DNA of 57,809 bases from Candidatus Hadersleviella danica (GTDB taxonomy: Bacteria; Chloroflexota; Anaerolineae; Promineifilales; Promineifilaceae): NCBI GenBank assembly GCA_016711405.1, contig JADJSZ010000053.1, positions 1 to 57,809 of the forward strand. The letters are read 5' to 3'. A program made the translations under genes and the position numbers. This document shows, one piece after another, positions 17,787 through 27,843 of the stretch. The notes below the pieces were generated by a model. It was not told where the DNA came from, did no database searches, and saw only the letters and a list, made by a program, of their open reading frames with translations. How positions within the stretch are numbered: the first letter of the stretch is position 1; every line of letters begins with the position of its first letter.

Positions 17787-20186
17787 ATGAAACGCATCCT
17801 TATGACCCTCATGTTTCTCGTCGGCCTGCTGGCCACCGCCCAGCCCACGGCCGCCCTCACCATGACCCCCCCCACCCATCGAGCCACCCTCATCATGCCC
17901 CCCATCTGGCAAATGGAAGGTTTGCGCATCGCCTACCAAAGTGTAGACGTGCAAATCGCAAACCAAATCGCCACCACCCGCATAGACCAGCTTTTTGTCA
18001 ACGATGGCGACGGGATGCTCGAGGGGGTTTATCTATTCCCCTTGCCTGTTGGGGCCACCGTCACCGAGCTAACCATGTGGATAGATGGCGTGCCGATTGA
18101 GTCGAAAATCCTGCCCCGCGACGAAGCCCGCGAAATTTACGACACCATCGTCCGCCAACTGCGCGACCCCGCCCTGCTGGAATACGTCGGCACCGAAGCG
18201 ATTCAGGCCAATGTGTTCCCCATCCCCGCCAAAGAGCAACGGCGCATCGAAATCGAATACCAACAGGTGGTCACGGCCGATAACGGCCTCATCCACTACA
18301 CCTATCCCCAATCCAGCAAACTCTACACCAACCTACCCTCGATCGGCAAAATATCCGCGTCGAAATCCGCTCCAACCAAGCCCTGCGCACCGTTTATTCC
18401 CCAGCCACCCGTCGCCGAAAACCGCCTCAGCGATTTCCACACGGTGCTGGGTTATGAAGATACCAATGTGCTGGCCACGGCCGACTACGAGCTTTATTAT
18501 GGCGTGGCGGCCGAATCCATCGGCCTGAATCTGCTCACCTACAAAGAAGAGGGGCAAGATGGCTTCTTCCTCCTGCTGGCCGCCCCAGCGTCGTTGTGGA
18601 CGAGAGCCAAATCGTCGCCCGCGATGTCATTTTGGTGATGGATACCTCGGGCAGTATGGCGGGCGAAAAGATGGCGCAGGCGCAAGCGGCGGCCGTCTCC
18701 TTGTGGAGCAGTTACGGCCGTTCGACCGCGTCAACATCGTCAGCTTCAGCACAGGGGTGCGCACCTTCCTGCCCGCCCCTCACACCCGTGGGAGATGCGG
18801 CCGACTATCCCCAATTTGTCAACAGCCTCGAGGCGTTAGGCGGCACAAATATCAGCCAAGCGTTGCTCGTTGCCTTGGAGCAGGTAGACGAATCCCGCCC
18901 CACCACCATTTTGTTCCTGACCGATGGCTTGCCCACCGAGGGCATTGTCGAGGTGGAGGCGTTGCTGGCGGCAGTGGACCAATCCACCCCCGCCAATGTG
19001 CGCCTCTTCGCCTTTGGCGTGGGGGATGATGTGGACACCTTTTTGCTGGATAGCCTGACCAGCACCCACCGGGGCACCACCAGCTATGTGCGGCCGAGTG
19101 AGCGCATTGATGAAAAGGTGGATAGCCTGTTCACTAAGATGAGCACTCCCGTGCTGGCCGATATTTCGCTCGACTTCGGCGGCATCACCGTGGAGGAGCT
19201 ATACCCCAACACCCTGCCCGATTTGTTTGCGGGAAGCCAACTGGTCTTGGTCGGCCGTTACCGCCAAGCTGGCCCCGCCACCATTACCTTGCGCGGCGAT
19301 GTGAACGGGGAAGAGCAAGTTTTTGTCTACGAAAACAATATCTTCCGCGTCAGCGGCGGCGATGAGTTTATCCCCCGCCTGTGGGCCACCCGCGCCATCG
19401 GCAACCTGCTCCAGCAAATCCGCCTGCAAGGGGAGAGCGAGGAGCTAGTCGCCAGCGTGGTCAATCTCAGCATCCGCTACGGCATCATCACCCCCTACAC
19501 GAGTTATCTCATTGAGGAAGATGACATTTTTAGCCAGTTGGGGCGGCAAAATTTGGTGGATGATGTGATGGAAGAGGCTGAAATGGCTCCCCCAGCAGAA
19601 GCATCGGGTGGGGAAGCGGTGGACCGCGCCGAATTTTCGGGCGGCATGGCCGAAGCCAGTGCGCCAATGGCTCTGCCAACGGCCGCCGCCACGATGACGG
19701 CCGACGGCACATCCCCCAACCCGGCCGTGGCCAGCCAACCCGTGCGCCTCGTGGGGAGCAAGACGTTTGTGTGGCGCGACGGCCGTTGGCTAGACACCGC
19801 CTATGACCCCAGCCAACCCGTGCAGGAAGTGGGCTTTGCCAGCGACACCTACTTCGATTTGCTCTCGGCCGTGCCTGAAATCGGCTACTTCGCCCTTGGC
19901 GAGCAGGTGGTGGTGGTGATGGGCGATGTGACCTATGCCGTGGTTCCGGCGCGGGGCAAGAGAGTGTCACGCTTCCGCAAGAACTCGTCGCCACGACCAC
20001 GCCGCTCCCGCTGGGGCAACGCCAGTGTCCGTGGAAGCAATGGTAACACCTGCCCTCGCAACGCCCACTCCCTCGTCCCCTGTCCCGAGTCCCCAGTCGC
20101 CTACCTCCACCCTCCCTTGGGGCTGGCTAATTGGCGGCGTGGCGGCGGCCGTGCTGTTCATCGCCCTGCTCTGGCGCAAAAGATAG
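17787..20186 (+). CDS. VIT/von Willebrand factor A membrane-anchored surface protein (frameshifted)
   Basis: Start ATG 17787 with Shine-Dalgarno AAGGAG (17772-17777). Signal peptide MKRILMTLMFLVGLLATAQP. A VIT domain follows (VDVQIANQIATTRIDQLF, EGVYLFPLP, RDEAREIYDTIVRQ, about 17940-18330). Then comes a vWA domain with MIDAS motif VILVMDTSGSMAGEKM (about 18630) and FLTDGLPTEG. The C-terminus has a Pro/Ser/Thr linker and one TM helix, WLIGGVAAAVLFIALLW, with a positive tail (RKR). It is probably extracellular with a metal-dependent adhesion site. Frameshifts lie near 18345, 18590, 18705 and 19950. About 800 aa, as in inter-alpha-trypsin-like bacterial proteins. Confidence 0.85.
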
Positions 20187-20190
20187 GCTG

Positions 20191-20271
20191 TAGAGGTCGA
20201 GATAGAGGGGTAAACAGGTGGCTGACCGCACAGATTCCTCTATCTCTATCTCTCCTCTCTATCTCCAATCC
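20191..20271 (+). repeat. Word-repeat stem-loop (GATAGAG / CTCTATC arms)
   Basis: GAGATAGAGGGG, core GTGGCTGACCGC, then CCTCTATCTCTATCTCTCCT. It shares arms and the core GGCTGACC with 54685-54771. Confidence 0.85.
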
Positions 20272-20314
20272 CTCAACACTCTCTGAGAAAAGTTGAAACC
20301 CCCCGCGAACGCAT

Positions 20315-20320
20315 TATGAT
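20315..20320 (+). promoter_or_regulatory. -10 box upstream of mreD, likely leaderless
   Basis: TATGAT 6 nt before ATG 20327. No Shine-Dalgarno is present. Confidence 0.4.
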
Positions 20321-20326
20321 AGACGC

Positions 20327-20835
20327 ATGATGCGTTCGCTTTATATTGGGGTTCCCTTGCTCTTTTTGCTGGCCGTGTGGCAAACAGCCGCCCAACCCTA
20401 CTTCCCCATTTTCGGCATTACCCCCTACTGGCCCGTGCTGGTCGCCCTTGCGTGGGGCTGGTGCATAGCCCCGAGGAAGGGGTCGCATGGGGGTTGGTGG
20501 CGGGTTTGGCGATGGGGCTGTTTTCGGCTGGGCCAATGGGGGGCGCGGCCGTGGCACTCATGGCGGCCGTGCTCATTACCAGCTTGGTGCAACACAATCT
20601 GCCCCCCAATCGGGTCGTTTTGCCCGCTCTCTTAGGCGGAGTGGGGGTCTATTTATACGAATTCTTTCACATGGGTCTTATTTGGCTGGTGGGGTATAGC
20701 GTGCCCACGGCCGTGGGCGAAACCCTCCTCCCCCTCGCCATCTTGCATGGTCTACTCACCATCCCCGTCTACTGGCTCGCCCGCTTCCTATGGCGCAAAC
20801 TCGAGCCGCTTCCATTGGCAGGGATAGAGCTATAA
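20327..20835 (+). CDS. mreD: MreD-like rod shape-determining membrane protein (one frameshift)
   Basis: About 170 aa with five hydrophobic helices (SLYIGVPLLFLLAVWQ, YWPVLVALAWG, VAWGLVAGLAMGLF, GAAVALMAAVLITSLV, WLARFLWRKLEPL). Length and topology fit MreD, and it is immediately followed by a PBP2 gene, the standard mreD-mrdA pair of the elongasome. A frameshift near 20465 (GGGG read as GGG) splits the ORF; repaired, LVHSPEEGVAWG is continuous. mreB and mreC are not in the window. Confidence 0.8.
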
Positions 20836-20898
20836 GCTATAAGCTGTAAGCCGTAAGCGAATACATTCCGCATTCACAATTCCCCATTCCCAATTCCC

Positions 20899-23344
20899 GT
20901 GTTATTCAACAACTCTGCTCCCGAAGAAAATGATGAGATGATTCCGGCCGATGGGGCGTTGCGCGGCCGTCTTTATTTCTTCGCCTGCTCATCGTCATCA
21001 TCATCAGTGGTTTGCTCTATCGCGTCTACTGGCTCCAACAAGTGCAAGGGGCTGAATTTATCAGCTTGGCGCAAAACAACCAACTGGCTCGGCTATTGAT
21101 TAAAGCACCGCGTGGGTCGCGTTTGACCGCAATGGAGAGCCGCTGGCCATCAACGAACCCAGCTTTAATGTCACCATCACCCCCGCCTTTTTGCCCGGCG
21201 ATGAAGACGAACGGTTGGCCGTCTTTGAACGGCTCTCTGTGCTAACAGGCGTGCCCGTGACCAACACCTCGCAACAACAATCGCTGTACGAACAGGCTGA
21301 CCCTGTCTTAATCGAAACCTATAGCAACCTTGCCCAGTTGTATAACGCCCCTATACAAGACACACTCGACGTTTCGGGCTTGGTTCCACAGTTACAACCC
21401 AGCATCTTAGATGTCTACCGAACCTATAGTTTTGCCCAGTATTTGCCCGCACCCGTGGCTTCGGGGGTTTCGATTACCGTCGCCCAAATTATTGAGCAAG
21501 AGAGTGTGTTTTTGCCCGGTGTGCGGGTTATTCCCGAACCCATCCGCCGCTACCCAACGGGGGAGCTAACAGCACACATTGTGGGCTTTATGGGGCCGTT
21601 GCCCAGCGAGGCGTGGCTCGATTTGGGCTACCAACGCAACGACCGTGTCGGGTTGAGCGGGCTGGAAGTTTCGATGGAGCCGTTGTTGGCAGGGAAAAAA
21701 GGGGAGCGGCAAATTATTCAGGATTGGTCCGGCCGTGAAGTAGGCCAAGTGGGGGTTTCGCTCCCCCCCACGGCCGGCTACAACTTGCACCTGACCTTGG
21801 ATATCGATTTACAAATCAAGGCCCAAGAAATTCTTTCGCGCACCATGGAGGAGATTCGCAATTATGCCATCGTAGACTTTTTTACAGGGCGTTCAGAGTA
21901 CCGTGAAATTGAATTGGCTACTGTTGTGGCCATGAACCCGCAAACAGGGGAAGTGTTGGCAATGGTTAACATCCCCAGCTTTGACAACAACTTATTTGCC
22001 ACCGAAATCCCCGTCGAATACTACTTGGGCTTGTTGCGAAATGATTACGAGCCATTCCTGAACCATGCCATTGCAGGGCAATACCCGCCCGCTCCACACA
22101 AGGTGGTCACAGTGGCCGCCGCTTTACAAGAAGGTATCGTCGCGCCCACTCGGTTGCTGGAAGCACCGGAACGATTCTGGTGGCGAACCAGTTTGCCCCC
22201 AAACGACCCCGGCCGTGCCCAAGAATTTGTGTGCTGGATTAGTTTGCCACCCAATTTTAGCTCCCACGGTTTAGTCAATGCGTATATAGGGTTGGCTCAA
22301 TCGTGCGATATTTACATGTATAAAATTGCGGGGGGATATGCGCCCGAAAACATTAGGGGGATGGGCATGGATACGCTCCAAATTTATTCCAACCAATTTG
22401 GGATGGGGCGTTTGCAGGGCATTGAGTTACCGTTGGAAGCTCCGGGGAATATCCCCAACCGGCAATGGAAGCAGTTGAATTTTGGAGAGCCGTGGTCTAC
22501 GGGAGACGATTACAATGCGGCCATTGGGCAGGGCTATATCACAGCAACACCGATGCAGGTGGCGCAAATGGCGGCGGTGATTGCCAACGGCGGCTTTTTG
22601 TATCGGCCGACAGTCATCCACCACCTGACCGATGAAAATGGGGAAGTGTTTGTGCTGAATGAGAATTTGGAGCCTGTGCCCGCCGCCAGCCGTGGCGTTC
22701 CCATTGATGAAGAGGGAAATGTCGGCTTTGTGCCCCAAGTGGTGGATGTGTTGGAGGTAGACCGCCAATTTATTGATGTGGTCGCCGAGGGATAGCGTTT
22801 GGTAAACATCGTTGGAAGGTACGGGCACATCGTTTACCCGTGTCTTTTGGGATCCTGTGGTGAACCCCGAGTTGGAGCCATATGCGTACCCTGTCGAGCT
22901 AAGCGACGGCCGTACCATCTCCTTTCTAACGGGTTGGCTCGAAGAATTTGGCATTGAAAGCACAGCCGGCAAAACAGGGACGGCCGAATTTTGTGACAAC
23001 ATCTCCCAAATTAAAGGCTGGTGTACCGAAGAAAAAATATTAAACGGCGAAGTTTTGCCCACCCATTCATGGTATGTAGGCTACGCCCCATTTGATAACC
23101 CCGAAATTGTGGTGGCGGCCTTTGTCTACTACGGCGGCGAAGGCTCGCTCTGGTCTGCCCCATTGTGCGCGATGTCATGGCCGCCTATTTTAAGGTGGGT
23201 GAATTTGCCGAAGAAGAAGCCGAAGCGGTGCAAGAGGGAGAAGGGGTAGAAACTGGCGAAGGACAAGCGGGCGTTGAGGAAGCCGTAGGTGAGGAAGGGG
23301 GCGGCGAGGAAGTGGATGGAGGAACAGAAGAAACAGATGAATAG
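20899..23344 (+). CDS. mrdA: PBP2/MrdA peptidoglycan transpeptidase (frameshifted)
   Basis: Class B penicillin-binding protein for cell elongation. Start GTG 20899 or ATG 20938. An N-terminal TM (RLLIVIIISGLLYRVYW) precedes the dimerisation domain (VGLSGLEVSMEPLLAGKKGE) and the transpeptidase. The SxxK serine region should be at QYPP...KVVTVAAALQEG (about 22080) but is disturbed by indels. A QSCDIYMYK motif follows, and KTGTAEF (about 22970) is clear. Frameshifts: about 20960, 21112, 22085, 22795, 22815 and 23155, mostly one base lost from a short run. An acidic tail of about 45 residues rich in E and G (EEVDGGTEETDE) ends the protein, unusual for PBP2. Confidence 0.87.
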
Positions 23345-23350
23345 CCTGTC

Positions 23351-23370
23351 GTGGCGCAATATATTGCGCC
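23351..23370 (+). repeat. Single REP palindrome
   Basis: GTGGCGCAATATATTGCGCC, 6 nt after the mrdA stop. It is the same family as the hsd-locus REPs, with central ATAT, and shows that REPs occur away from the RAYT. Confidence 0.8.
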
Positions 23371-23425
23371 ATTCCGCGCATAGCTCGTTTGGGAAAGCGA
23401 TAGTTACGCACTGGCTCCCCTCTGT

Positions 23426-23431
23426 TATAAT
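23426..23431 (+). promoter_or_regulatory. -10 box of Wzt-like gene, likely leaderless
   Basis: A perfect TATAAT, an 8-nt gap CTCCCGCT, then ATG 23440. Confidence 0.55.
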
Positions 23432-23439
23432 CTCCCGCT

Positions 23440-24662
23440 ATGAGTGATTCTGTAGCTATTCGATTCCAGCAGGTGAGCAAATCCTTTACGCTAACGGGAG
23501 AGTTGCCGCAAACGGTGTTAGAGACGTTGGTCTCGGCCGTGCGGCGCAACCGCCCCGCCCCCCGCAAGTTGTGGGCTGTCAAAAACCTCGATTTTGCCAT
23601 TCCCCACGGCCAAACTGTTGGGTTTATTGGCATGAACGGGAGCGGCAAAAGCACCATTCTGAAGCTGGCCACCCAAATTATTTATCCCACGACAGGGGAG
23701 GTGACAGTCAACGGCCGTGTCAGCGCCTCCTCGAACTCGGCACAGGGTTCCATCCCGATTTAACGGGGCTGGAAAACATCTACCTCAACGGCTCCTTGCT
23801 GGGGTTGACCAAAGCGGATATAGACGGCCGTTTACCCGACATCATCGCCTTCTCCGAATTAGATGATTACATCTACATGCCCGTCAAACATTACTCCTCG
23901 GGCATGTACATGCGCCTCGCCTTCAGCGTCGCCATCCATGTAGACCCCGATATCTTGTTCATTGACGAAATTTTGGCCGTCGGCGACCAAGCGTTCCAGA
24001 GCAAATGCTTCGACCGCATCCACACCCTGCAACGCAGTCAAATGACTATCGTCATTGTCAGCCATGATTTGCGCTCCCTGCAAAACCTGTGCGACAGGCT
24101 CATTTGGGTCAACTATGGCGAAAAAATGGCCGATGGCGACCCGCAAGATGTGTTGCGCCAATACTTGGCCTACATGCGCGAGCTGGAGCAAGCTCGCGTG
24201 TCCCAAGAATTCGCCAGCGATGGCGCGATGCGCCGCTGGGGGTCGGGCGAGGTAAAAATCGAGGCCGTGCGTATTTTGGGGGCAGATGGGCAAGAGACCC
24301 AACAATTCAGCAGTAGCGACCCACTCACCATTGAATTGCACTACTACGCCCCCGAGCCTGTGGAAAATCCTCAATTTGGGTTGGCCATTTTTCGGGAAGA
24401 TGGGGTGCAGGTGAACAGCCCGAATACCCAGCTCGGCCGTGTGCCCACAGGGACACTCCACGGCCGTGGCACCATCCGCTACGAAGTCGAGCGCATCTCG
24501 CTTTTGCCAAGTGTGTATCAGGTGACAGCGGCCGTCTACGACCGCCAAGGCATCCAAACCTACGACTACCACGACCGCGCCTACACCTTCCGCGTCGTCT
24601 TCACCACCCAGCCCGAAACCCACGGCCTACTCTCCCTACCCGCGAAATGGGTGGTGAGGTAG
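23440..24662 (+). CDS. Wzt/TagH-like ABC ATPase with carbohydrate-binding C-terminal domain (one frameshift)
   Basis: ATPase of a polysaccharide or O-antigen exporter. Walker A GMNGSGKST, the signature variant YSSGMYMRLAF, Walker B DILFIDEILAVGD and the H-loop VIVSHD. Residues from about 245 onward form a Wzt-type C-terminal beta domain (VKIEAVRILGADGQE ... PLTIELHYYAPEPVENPQFGLAIF), which in Wzt binds the glycan's end cap. A C missing near 23728 breaks the frame (RVSALLELGTGFHPDLTG restored). No permease partner lies next to it, so the membrane subunit must be elsewhere. Confidence 0.9.
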
Positions 24663-24771
24663 TCAGTCATTTGTCATTTGTCATTGGTCACTTGCCCTTC
24701 ATCCTTCGTCCCCAGTCAATCGCCCATCAAACCAGCACCCAATTATTAATTCCAATTACTAATTCTCCCCC
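24661..24771 (+). repeat. Intergenic word repeat (CATTTGT and AATTA words)
   Basis: GTCATTTGTCATTTGTCATT then CCAATTACTAATTC, ending in TCTCCCCC directly before ATG 24772. Confidence 0.8.
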
Positions 24772-25131
24772 ATGCCCACCCCAAACCCACCCCACCAAAA
24801 TCACCCCGTCTTACCCGCTGAGGGGGAGATTGTGCCCCAATTGGAGGAGGCGTGGCAGGTTCAAGAATATGAATTTCAATCAGAGGCACGGTGGGTGGGC
24901 AAACTGGTGGCGCAGTTTCGCACGGCATGGAACAATGTGGCCAGCCGCTGGTCTGTGCGCCATGCCATCGCGCAACAAAATTACATCAATCTGGCCATTC
25001 GCCGCCATTTCCACCACCATGTGGATTGGCTGGTAGCCTTAGAAAAAGAAAATATCGAATTGCGCCACCAACTAGCCGAGTTAGAGGCGCAAATCAAGCA
25101 GTTACACGGCCGTGACACGGCCGAAAAATAA
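24772..25131 (+). CDS. Small coiled-coil protein of unknown function
   Basis: 119 aa, intact. It has a Pro-rich start, a basic/aromatic middle (ARWVGKLVAQFRTAWNNVAS) and a C-terminal heptad-like helix (ALEKENIELRHQLAELEAQI). It follows the Wzt-like gene on the same strand and is followed by a terminator. I do not recognise a family. It may be an accessory to surface-glycan assembly, which is inferred from position only. Confidence 0.6.
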   Translation: MPTPNPPHQNHPVLPAEGEIVPQLEEAWQVQEYEFQSEARWVGKLVAQFRTAWNNVASRWSVRHAIAQQNYINLAIRRHFHHHVDWLVALEKENIELRHQLAELEAQIKQLHGRDTAEK

Positions 25132-25177
25132 TCCTCCTAGTACACTCCTCAACTCTACACCTATTCAGATTTAGTTT

Positions 25178-25204
25178 GTAGTAACGGCTTTAGCCGTTTT
25201 TTTC
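25178..25204 (+). terminator. Rho-independent terminator that carries a repeated 20-mer
   Basis: AACGGC TTTA GCCGTT stem-loop plus a T-run. The 20-mer GTAGTAACGGCTTTAGCCGT at 25178-25197 is also present, inverted, inside lacZ at 49843-49862. Confidence 0.88.
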
Positions 25205-25205
25205 T

Positions 25206-25273
25206 AACCCTAGAGCATAGGTTTTTCTCGAGACCCTTTGCGTTTTTGCTCCTTTGTGCTTTTGCGTTAAATT
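25206..25273 (+). repeat. Word repeat (CTTTGCG words)
   Basis: CCCTTTGCGTTTTTGCTCCT then TTGTGCTTTTGCGTTAAA. This is a degenerate short-word tract with no coding signal, between the terminator and the infC promoter. Confidence 0.6.
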
Positions 25274-25325
25274 CTTTTTTATCATTTTAATAAACAAGTC
25301 TGGGTAGTTACCCCGCACCATCGGT

Positions 25326-25354
25326 TTGACGCTCCAAAATCGGTGTGTTATCAT
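25326..25354 (+). promoter_or_regulatory. Sigma-70-type promoter of the infC operon
   Basis: TTGACG (25326-25331), a spacer of exactly 17 nt, and TATCAT (25349-25354). Transcription would start near 25361, giving a leader of about 105 nt. The leader opens with a stem-loop CCCGAC-TTTTC-GTCGGG (25366-25382). Confidence 0.8.
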
Positions 25355-25466
25355 AACCACTGCTTCCCGACTTTTCGTCGGGATTATTTGTGTATGTTGT
25401 CGGCTCACCCCCTAATCCCAAATTCAAGCGAGGCAAACAATTAGGAAGAGTAAAAGAAAAACCCCC

Positions 25467-26072
25467 ATTGTAAGAACGTCCAGTGTCAATTACCGCGTGA
25501 ACAGGCAAATACGTGCCCGCGATGTGCGTTTGGTTGGCATGGAAGGAGAGTACAACAACAAAGTTGTCCCTCTCAATGTTGCTCTGGATATGGCCCGCGA
25601 TGCTGATCTAGATTTAGTGGAAGTCGCGCCAAACTCAGACCCACCCGTCTGCCGCATTATGGATTTTGGCAAATTTGCCTATGACAAAACGCGGAAAGAG
25701 CGTGAGGCGCGGAGCAACCAAAAGAAAATCGAAACGAAGACGATTCGCCTTCGGCCGAAAATCGCTGACTTCCACCGCGATATTCAAGTCAAACGAGCAC
25801 GTGGCTGGTTAGAAAAAGGGATGAAAGTAAAGGTTTTGGTGCGTTTCCAAGGCCGCGAAATCCAATACCCTGAAATCGGCCGTCAAATTGTGCTTAATGT
25901 CGCCGAAGAATTAAAAGATGTGGCCGCCGTCGAGCAACCCGCAACGCTTGAAGGCTGGTCCATGACCTTGTTGTTAAATCCGACAGGTGCTGCCCCCGCT
26001 CCCCCTTCTGCCTATCTCGAAGACGACGATGACGACGACGACGATGATGACGAGGTAGGGGACGACGAGTAG
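25467..26072 (+). CDS. infC: Translation initiation factor IF-3, probable AUU start, Asp-rich tail
   Basis: IF-3 binds the 30S subunit and checks start codons. Family blocks: NYRVNRQIRARDVRLVG, PLNVALDMARDADLDLVEVA, PVCRIMDFGKFAYDKTRKE, QKKIETKTIRLRPKIADFH, KVKVLVRFQGREIQYPEIGR and GWSMTLLLNPT. The conserved NYRVN precedes the GTG at 25497, so translation must begin upstream. An in-frame ATT at 25467 is the best candidate and would match the rare AUU start that IF-3 genes use for autoregulation in other bacteria (inference). The C-terminus adds YLED, eleven Asp and EVGDDE, beyond the usual end. First gene of infC-rpmI-rplT. Confidence 0.93.
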   Translation: MVRTSSVNYRVNRQIRARDVRLVGMEGEYNNKVVPLNVALDMARDADLDLVEVAPNSDPPVCRIMDFGKFAYDKTRKEREARSNQKKIETKTIRLRPKIADFHRDIQVKRARGWLEKGMKVKVLVRFQGREIQYPEIGRQIVLNVAEELKDVAAVEQPATLEGWSMTLLLNPTGAAPAPPSAYLEDDDDDDDDDDEVGDDE

Positions 26073-26108
26073 TCCCATCGTATCGCTCACGACAATTGAC
26101 TGAGTGAA

Positions 26109-26134
26109 ACAACCCCCTCCGGGGGGTTTGTTGT
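26109..26134 (+). terminator. Hairpin between infC and rpmI (possible attenuator)
   Basis: CAACCCCC TCC GGGGGGTTTG forms a strong stem followed by TTG rather than a long T-run. It may reduce read-through or protect the rpmI-rplT mRNA. Confidence 0.55.
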
Positions 26135-26145
26135 GAGGATTCAAA

Positions 26146-26406
26146 ATGGCTAAGACAAAAATCAAGAAATACAAATTGAAGACGTATAAGGCCGCGGCCA
26201 AGCGTTTTCGTGTGACCAAAACGGGCAAAATTATGCGGACGAAGCGAGGCAAAAGTCATTTGCGCCGGCGCAAGTCTAAGCGGGCCTTGAACCTGCTTAG
26301 CAAGCAACTGGAAGTGACTGCGCTGGGCGATAAGCGCCGCATCATGCGGTTAGCACCGTACTTGAAAAAGTACCGTTCTAATCCGCCTGCTGGCAGTAAA
26401 CATTAA
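26146..26406 (+). CDS. rpmI: Ribosomal protein L35 (bL35)
   Basis: 86 aa, intact. KYKLKTYKAAAKRFRVTKTG, KSHLRRRKSKRALNLLS and DKRRIMRLAPYLKKY are the bL35 pattern: short, very basic, and a component of the large subunit. It is somewhat longer than the usual 64-66 aa because of an extended N-terminus and the C-terminal RSNPPAGSKH. The gap to infC holds a hairpin; a weak GAGG precedes the ATG. Confidence 0.95.
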   Translation: MAKTKIKKYKLKTYKAAAKRFRVTKTGKIMRTKRGKSHLRRRKSKRALNLLSKQLEVTALGDKRRIMRLAPYLKKYRSNPPAGSKH

Positions 26407-26532
26407 GATGTTTTTGGGCTTTGTGGGCGTTAGAACCCTGCACAGTCTGGAAATATCTTTCATTGAGATGTCGCTACCTAGCCTCGGCCGCCCAGCTTGA
26501 GCGCTAGTGTTAACCCAAAAGCGAGGTAAATT

Positions 26533-26889
26533 ATGCGTGTAAAAGGTGGGTTTGTAACCCAAAGACGACACAAGAAGATTCTGAAGATGACCAAAGGGCA
26601 ATGGGGAACGCGCAGTAAGCTGTTCCGCCGTGCCAACGAAGCGATGATGAAATCGGCATGGTATGCGTTCCGCGACCGCCGGGCACGCCGCCGCGATTTC
26701 CGCCGTTTGTGGATTACCCGTATCAATGCGGCCGCGCGCAACAATGGCGTGAGCTATAGCAAACTGATGCACGGGTTGAAATTGGCTAATGTCACCATTG
26801 ACCGCAAGGTTTTGGCCGACATTGCCGTGCGTGATAACAACGCCTTTGCTCAATTGGCCGAAGTGGCCAAGGGGGCACTGGCCAGCTAA
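26533..26889 (+). CDS. rplT: Ribosomal protein L20 (bL20)
   Basis: 118 aa, intact and of normal length. MRVKGGFVTQRRHKKILKMT, KGQWGTRSKLFRRANEAMM, YAFRDRRARRRDFRRLWI and NNGVSYSKLMHGLKLANV match bL20, an early large-subunit assembly protein. In other bacteria L20 represses its own operon through the mRNA. GAGG at about 26523 could be the ribosome-binding site. It is the last gene of the operon, with a terminator at 26932. Confidence 0.97.
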   Translation: MRVKGGFVTQRRHKKILKMTKGQWGTRSKLFRRANEAMMKSAWYAFRDRRARRRDFRRLWITRINAAARNNGVSYSKLMHGLKLANVTIDRKVLADIAVRDNNAFAQLAEVAKGALAS

Positions 26890-26931
26890 AACGCTTTGGT
26901 CAGCCACACTCACTCAGTCAATTGAAAAGAG

Positions 26932-26961
26932 AAACGCCGCTCCATAAGGGGCGGCGTTTTT
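26932..26961 (+). terminator. Rho-independent terminator of infC-rpmI-rplT
   Basis: AAACGCCGCTCC ATAA GGGGCGGCGTTT followed by TT, 43 nt after the rplT stop. Confidence 0.92.
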
Positions 26962-26978
26962 GATTTAGGGGATAGATG

Positions 26979-27140
26979 ATGAAATACACCCATTAACAAT
27001 GGGTGTGTTTCATTTCAGTTGAGGAAAATCGTAGGGGCAACCCTTGTGGTTGCCTTGACGTCTGGTAAATGTGAGACTGGGGGTAGGCACAAGGCCTACC
27101 CCTACAATGTTTCAACCCAAATGAAACACACCCATTAACA
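26979..27140. repeat. Nested composite repeat
   Basis: The outer 20-mer ATGAAAYACACCCATTAACA is directly repeated at 26979-26998 and 27121-27140, with an inverted part (TGGGTGTGTTTCAT) at 27000-27013. Inside lies a 75-bp element, 27031-27105, with inverted ends GTAGGGG / CCCCTAC and internal pairs CAACCCTTGTGGTTG and GTAGGCACAAGGCCTAC. This looks like one palindromic element inserted in another. Confidence 0.85.
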
Positions 27141-27149
27141 ATTCACAAT

Positions 27150-27843
27150 TTATAATTCACCATTCACAATTTTTTGGAGGGCATGGGCGGCGGCCGATTG
27201 GGCGGCTAATTGTTTGCTTTTGCCCTCCCCCTCTCCCCACACTTGTTCCCCCACCATGACTTGCATGGTGAATTGGCGGGCGTGTTCGGGGCCAGTGGTG
27301 GCAATCACTTTGTAGCGGGGGGTTGTGTTGAAGGTGGCTTGTGCCCACGCTTGGAATTGACTGCGGGCATCTTTGTGGGATGAATCGCGCAGGATGGCTT
27401 GCAGGGCTGGTTCGACCAACCCTTCGAGCAGGGGTTGCACGGCCGTTAACCCCACGTCCACATACAACGCCCCTATAACCGCCTCAAAAGTGGCGCAGAG
27501 GGTGGTGGTGCGTTCACGGCCGCCATTGGCCACCTCCCCCAGCCCCAGCCGCAAGAACTTATCCAACTGCCACAGCCGTGCAAACCCCGCCAACCCATCC
27601 TCGCGCACCAGCGCGGCGCGTAAAGCGGTCATCTCTCCTTCGGCCATATCGGGGAAGCGGCGGAAGAGGTAGTTGGCTACCACCAATCCACCACCGCATC
27701 CCCAAAAACTCCAACCGCTCATTGTCCTCCGTTATTTCGGAGTGCTCGTTCAGATAAGAGCGATGCGTGAGTGCTGTGGCCAGCAAACTATAGTCACTAA
27801 TATCAACGCGGAGCAGTTGCTCAAGGGCAAGGACTTCTTCCAT
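27150..27843 (-). CDS. rnc: Ribonuclease III (frameshifted)
   Basis: Double-strand-specific RNase for rRNA and mRNA processing. The catalytic signature NERLEFLGDAVVDLVV is recovered by adding one G and one T at about 27705-27690. The second acidic site is TFEAVIGALYVDVG. A C-terminal dsRBD follows (DARSQFQAWAQATFNTTPRYKVI, GEGEGKSKQLAAQSAAAHALQKI). About 230 aa, the normal size. The last codons (VNGEL, TAA) are formed by the CATTCACAATT word repeat that follows. Confidence 0.92.
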
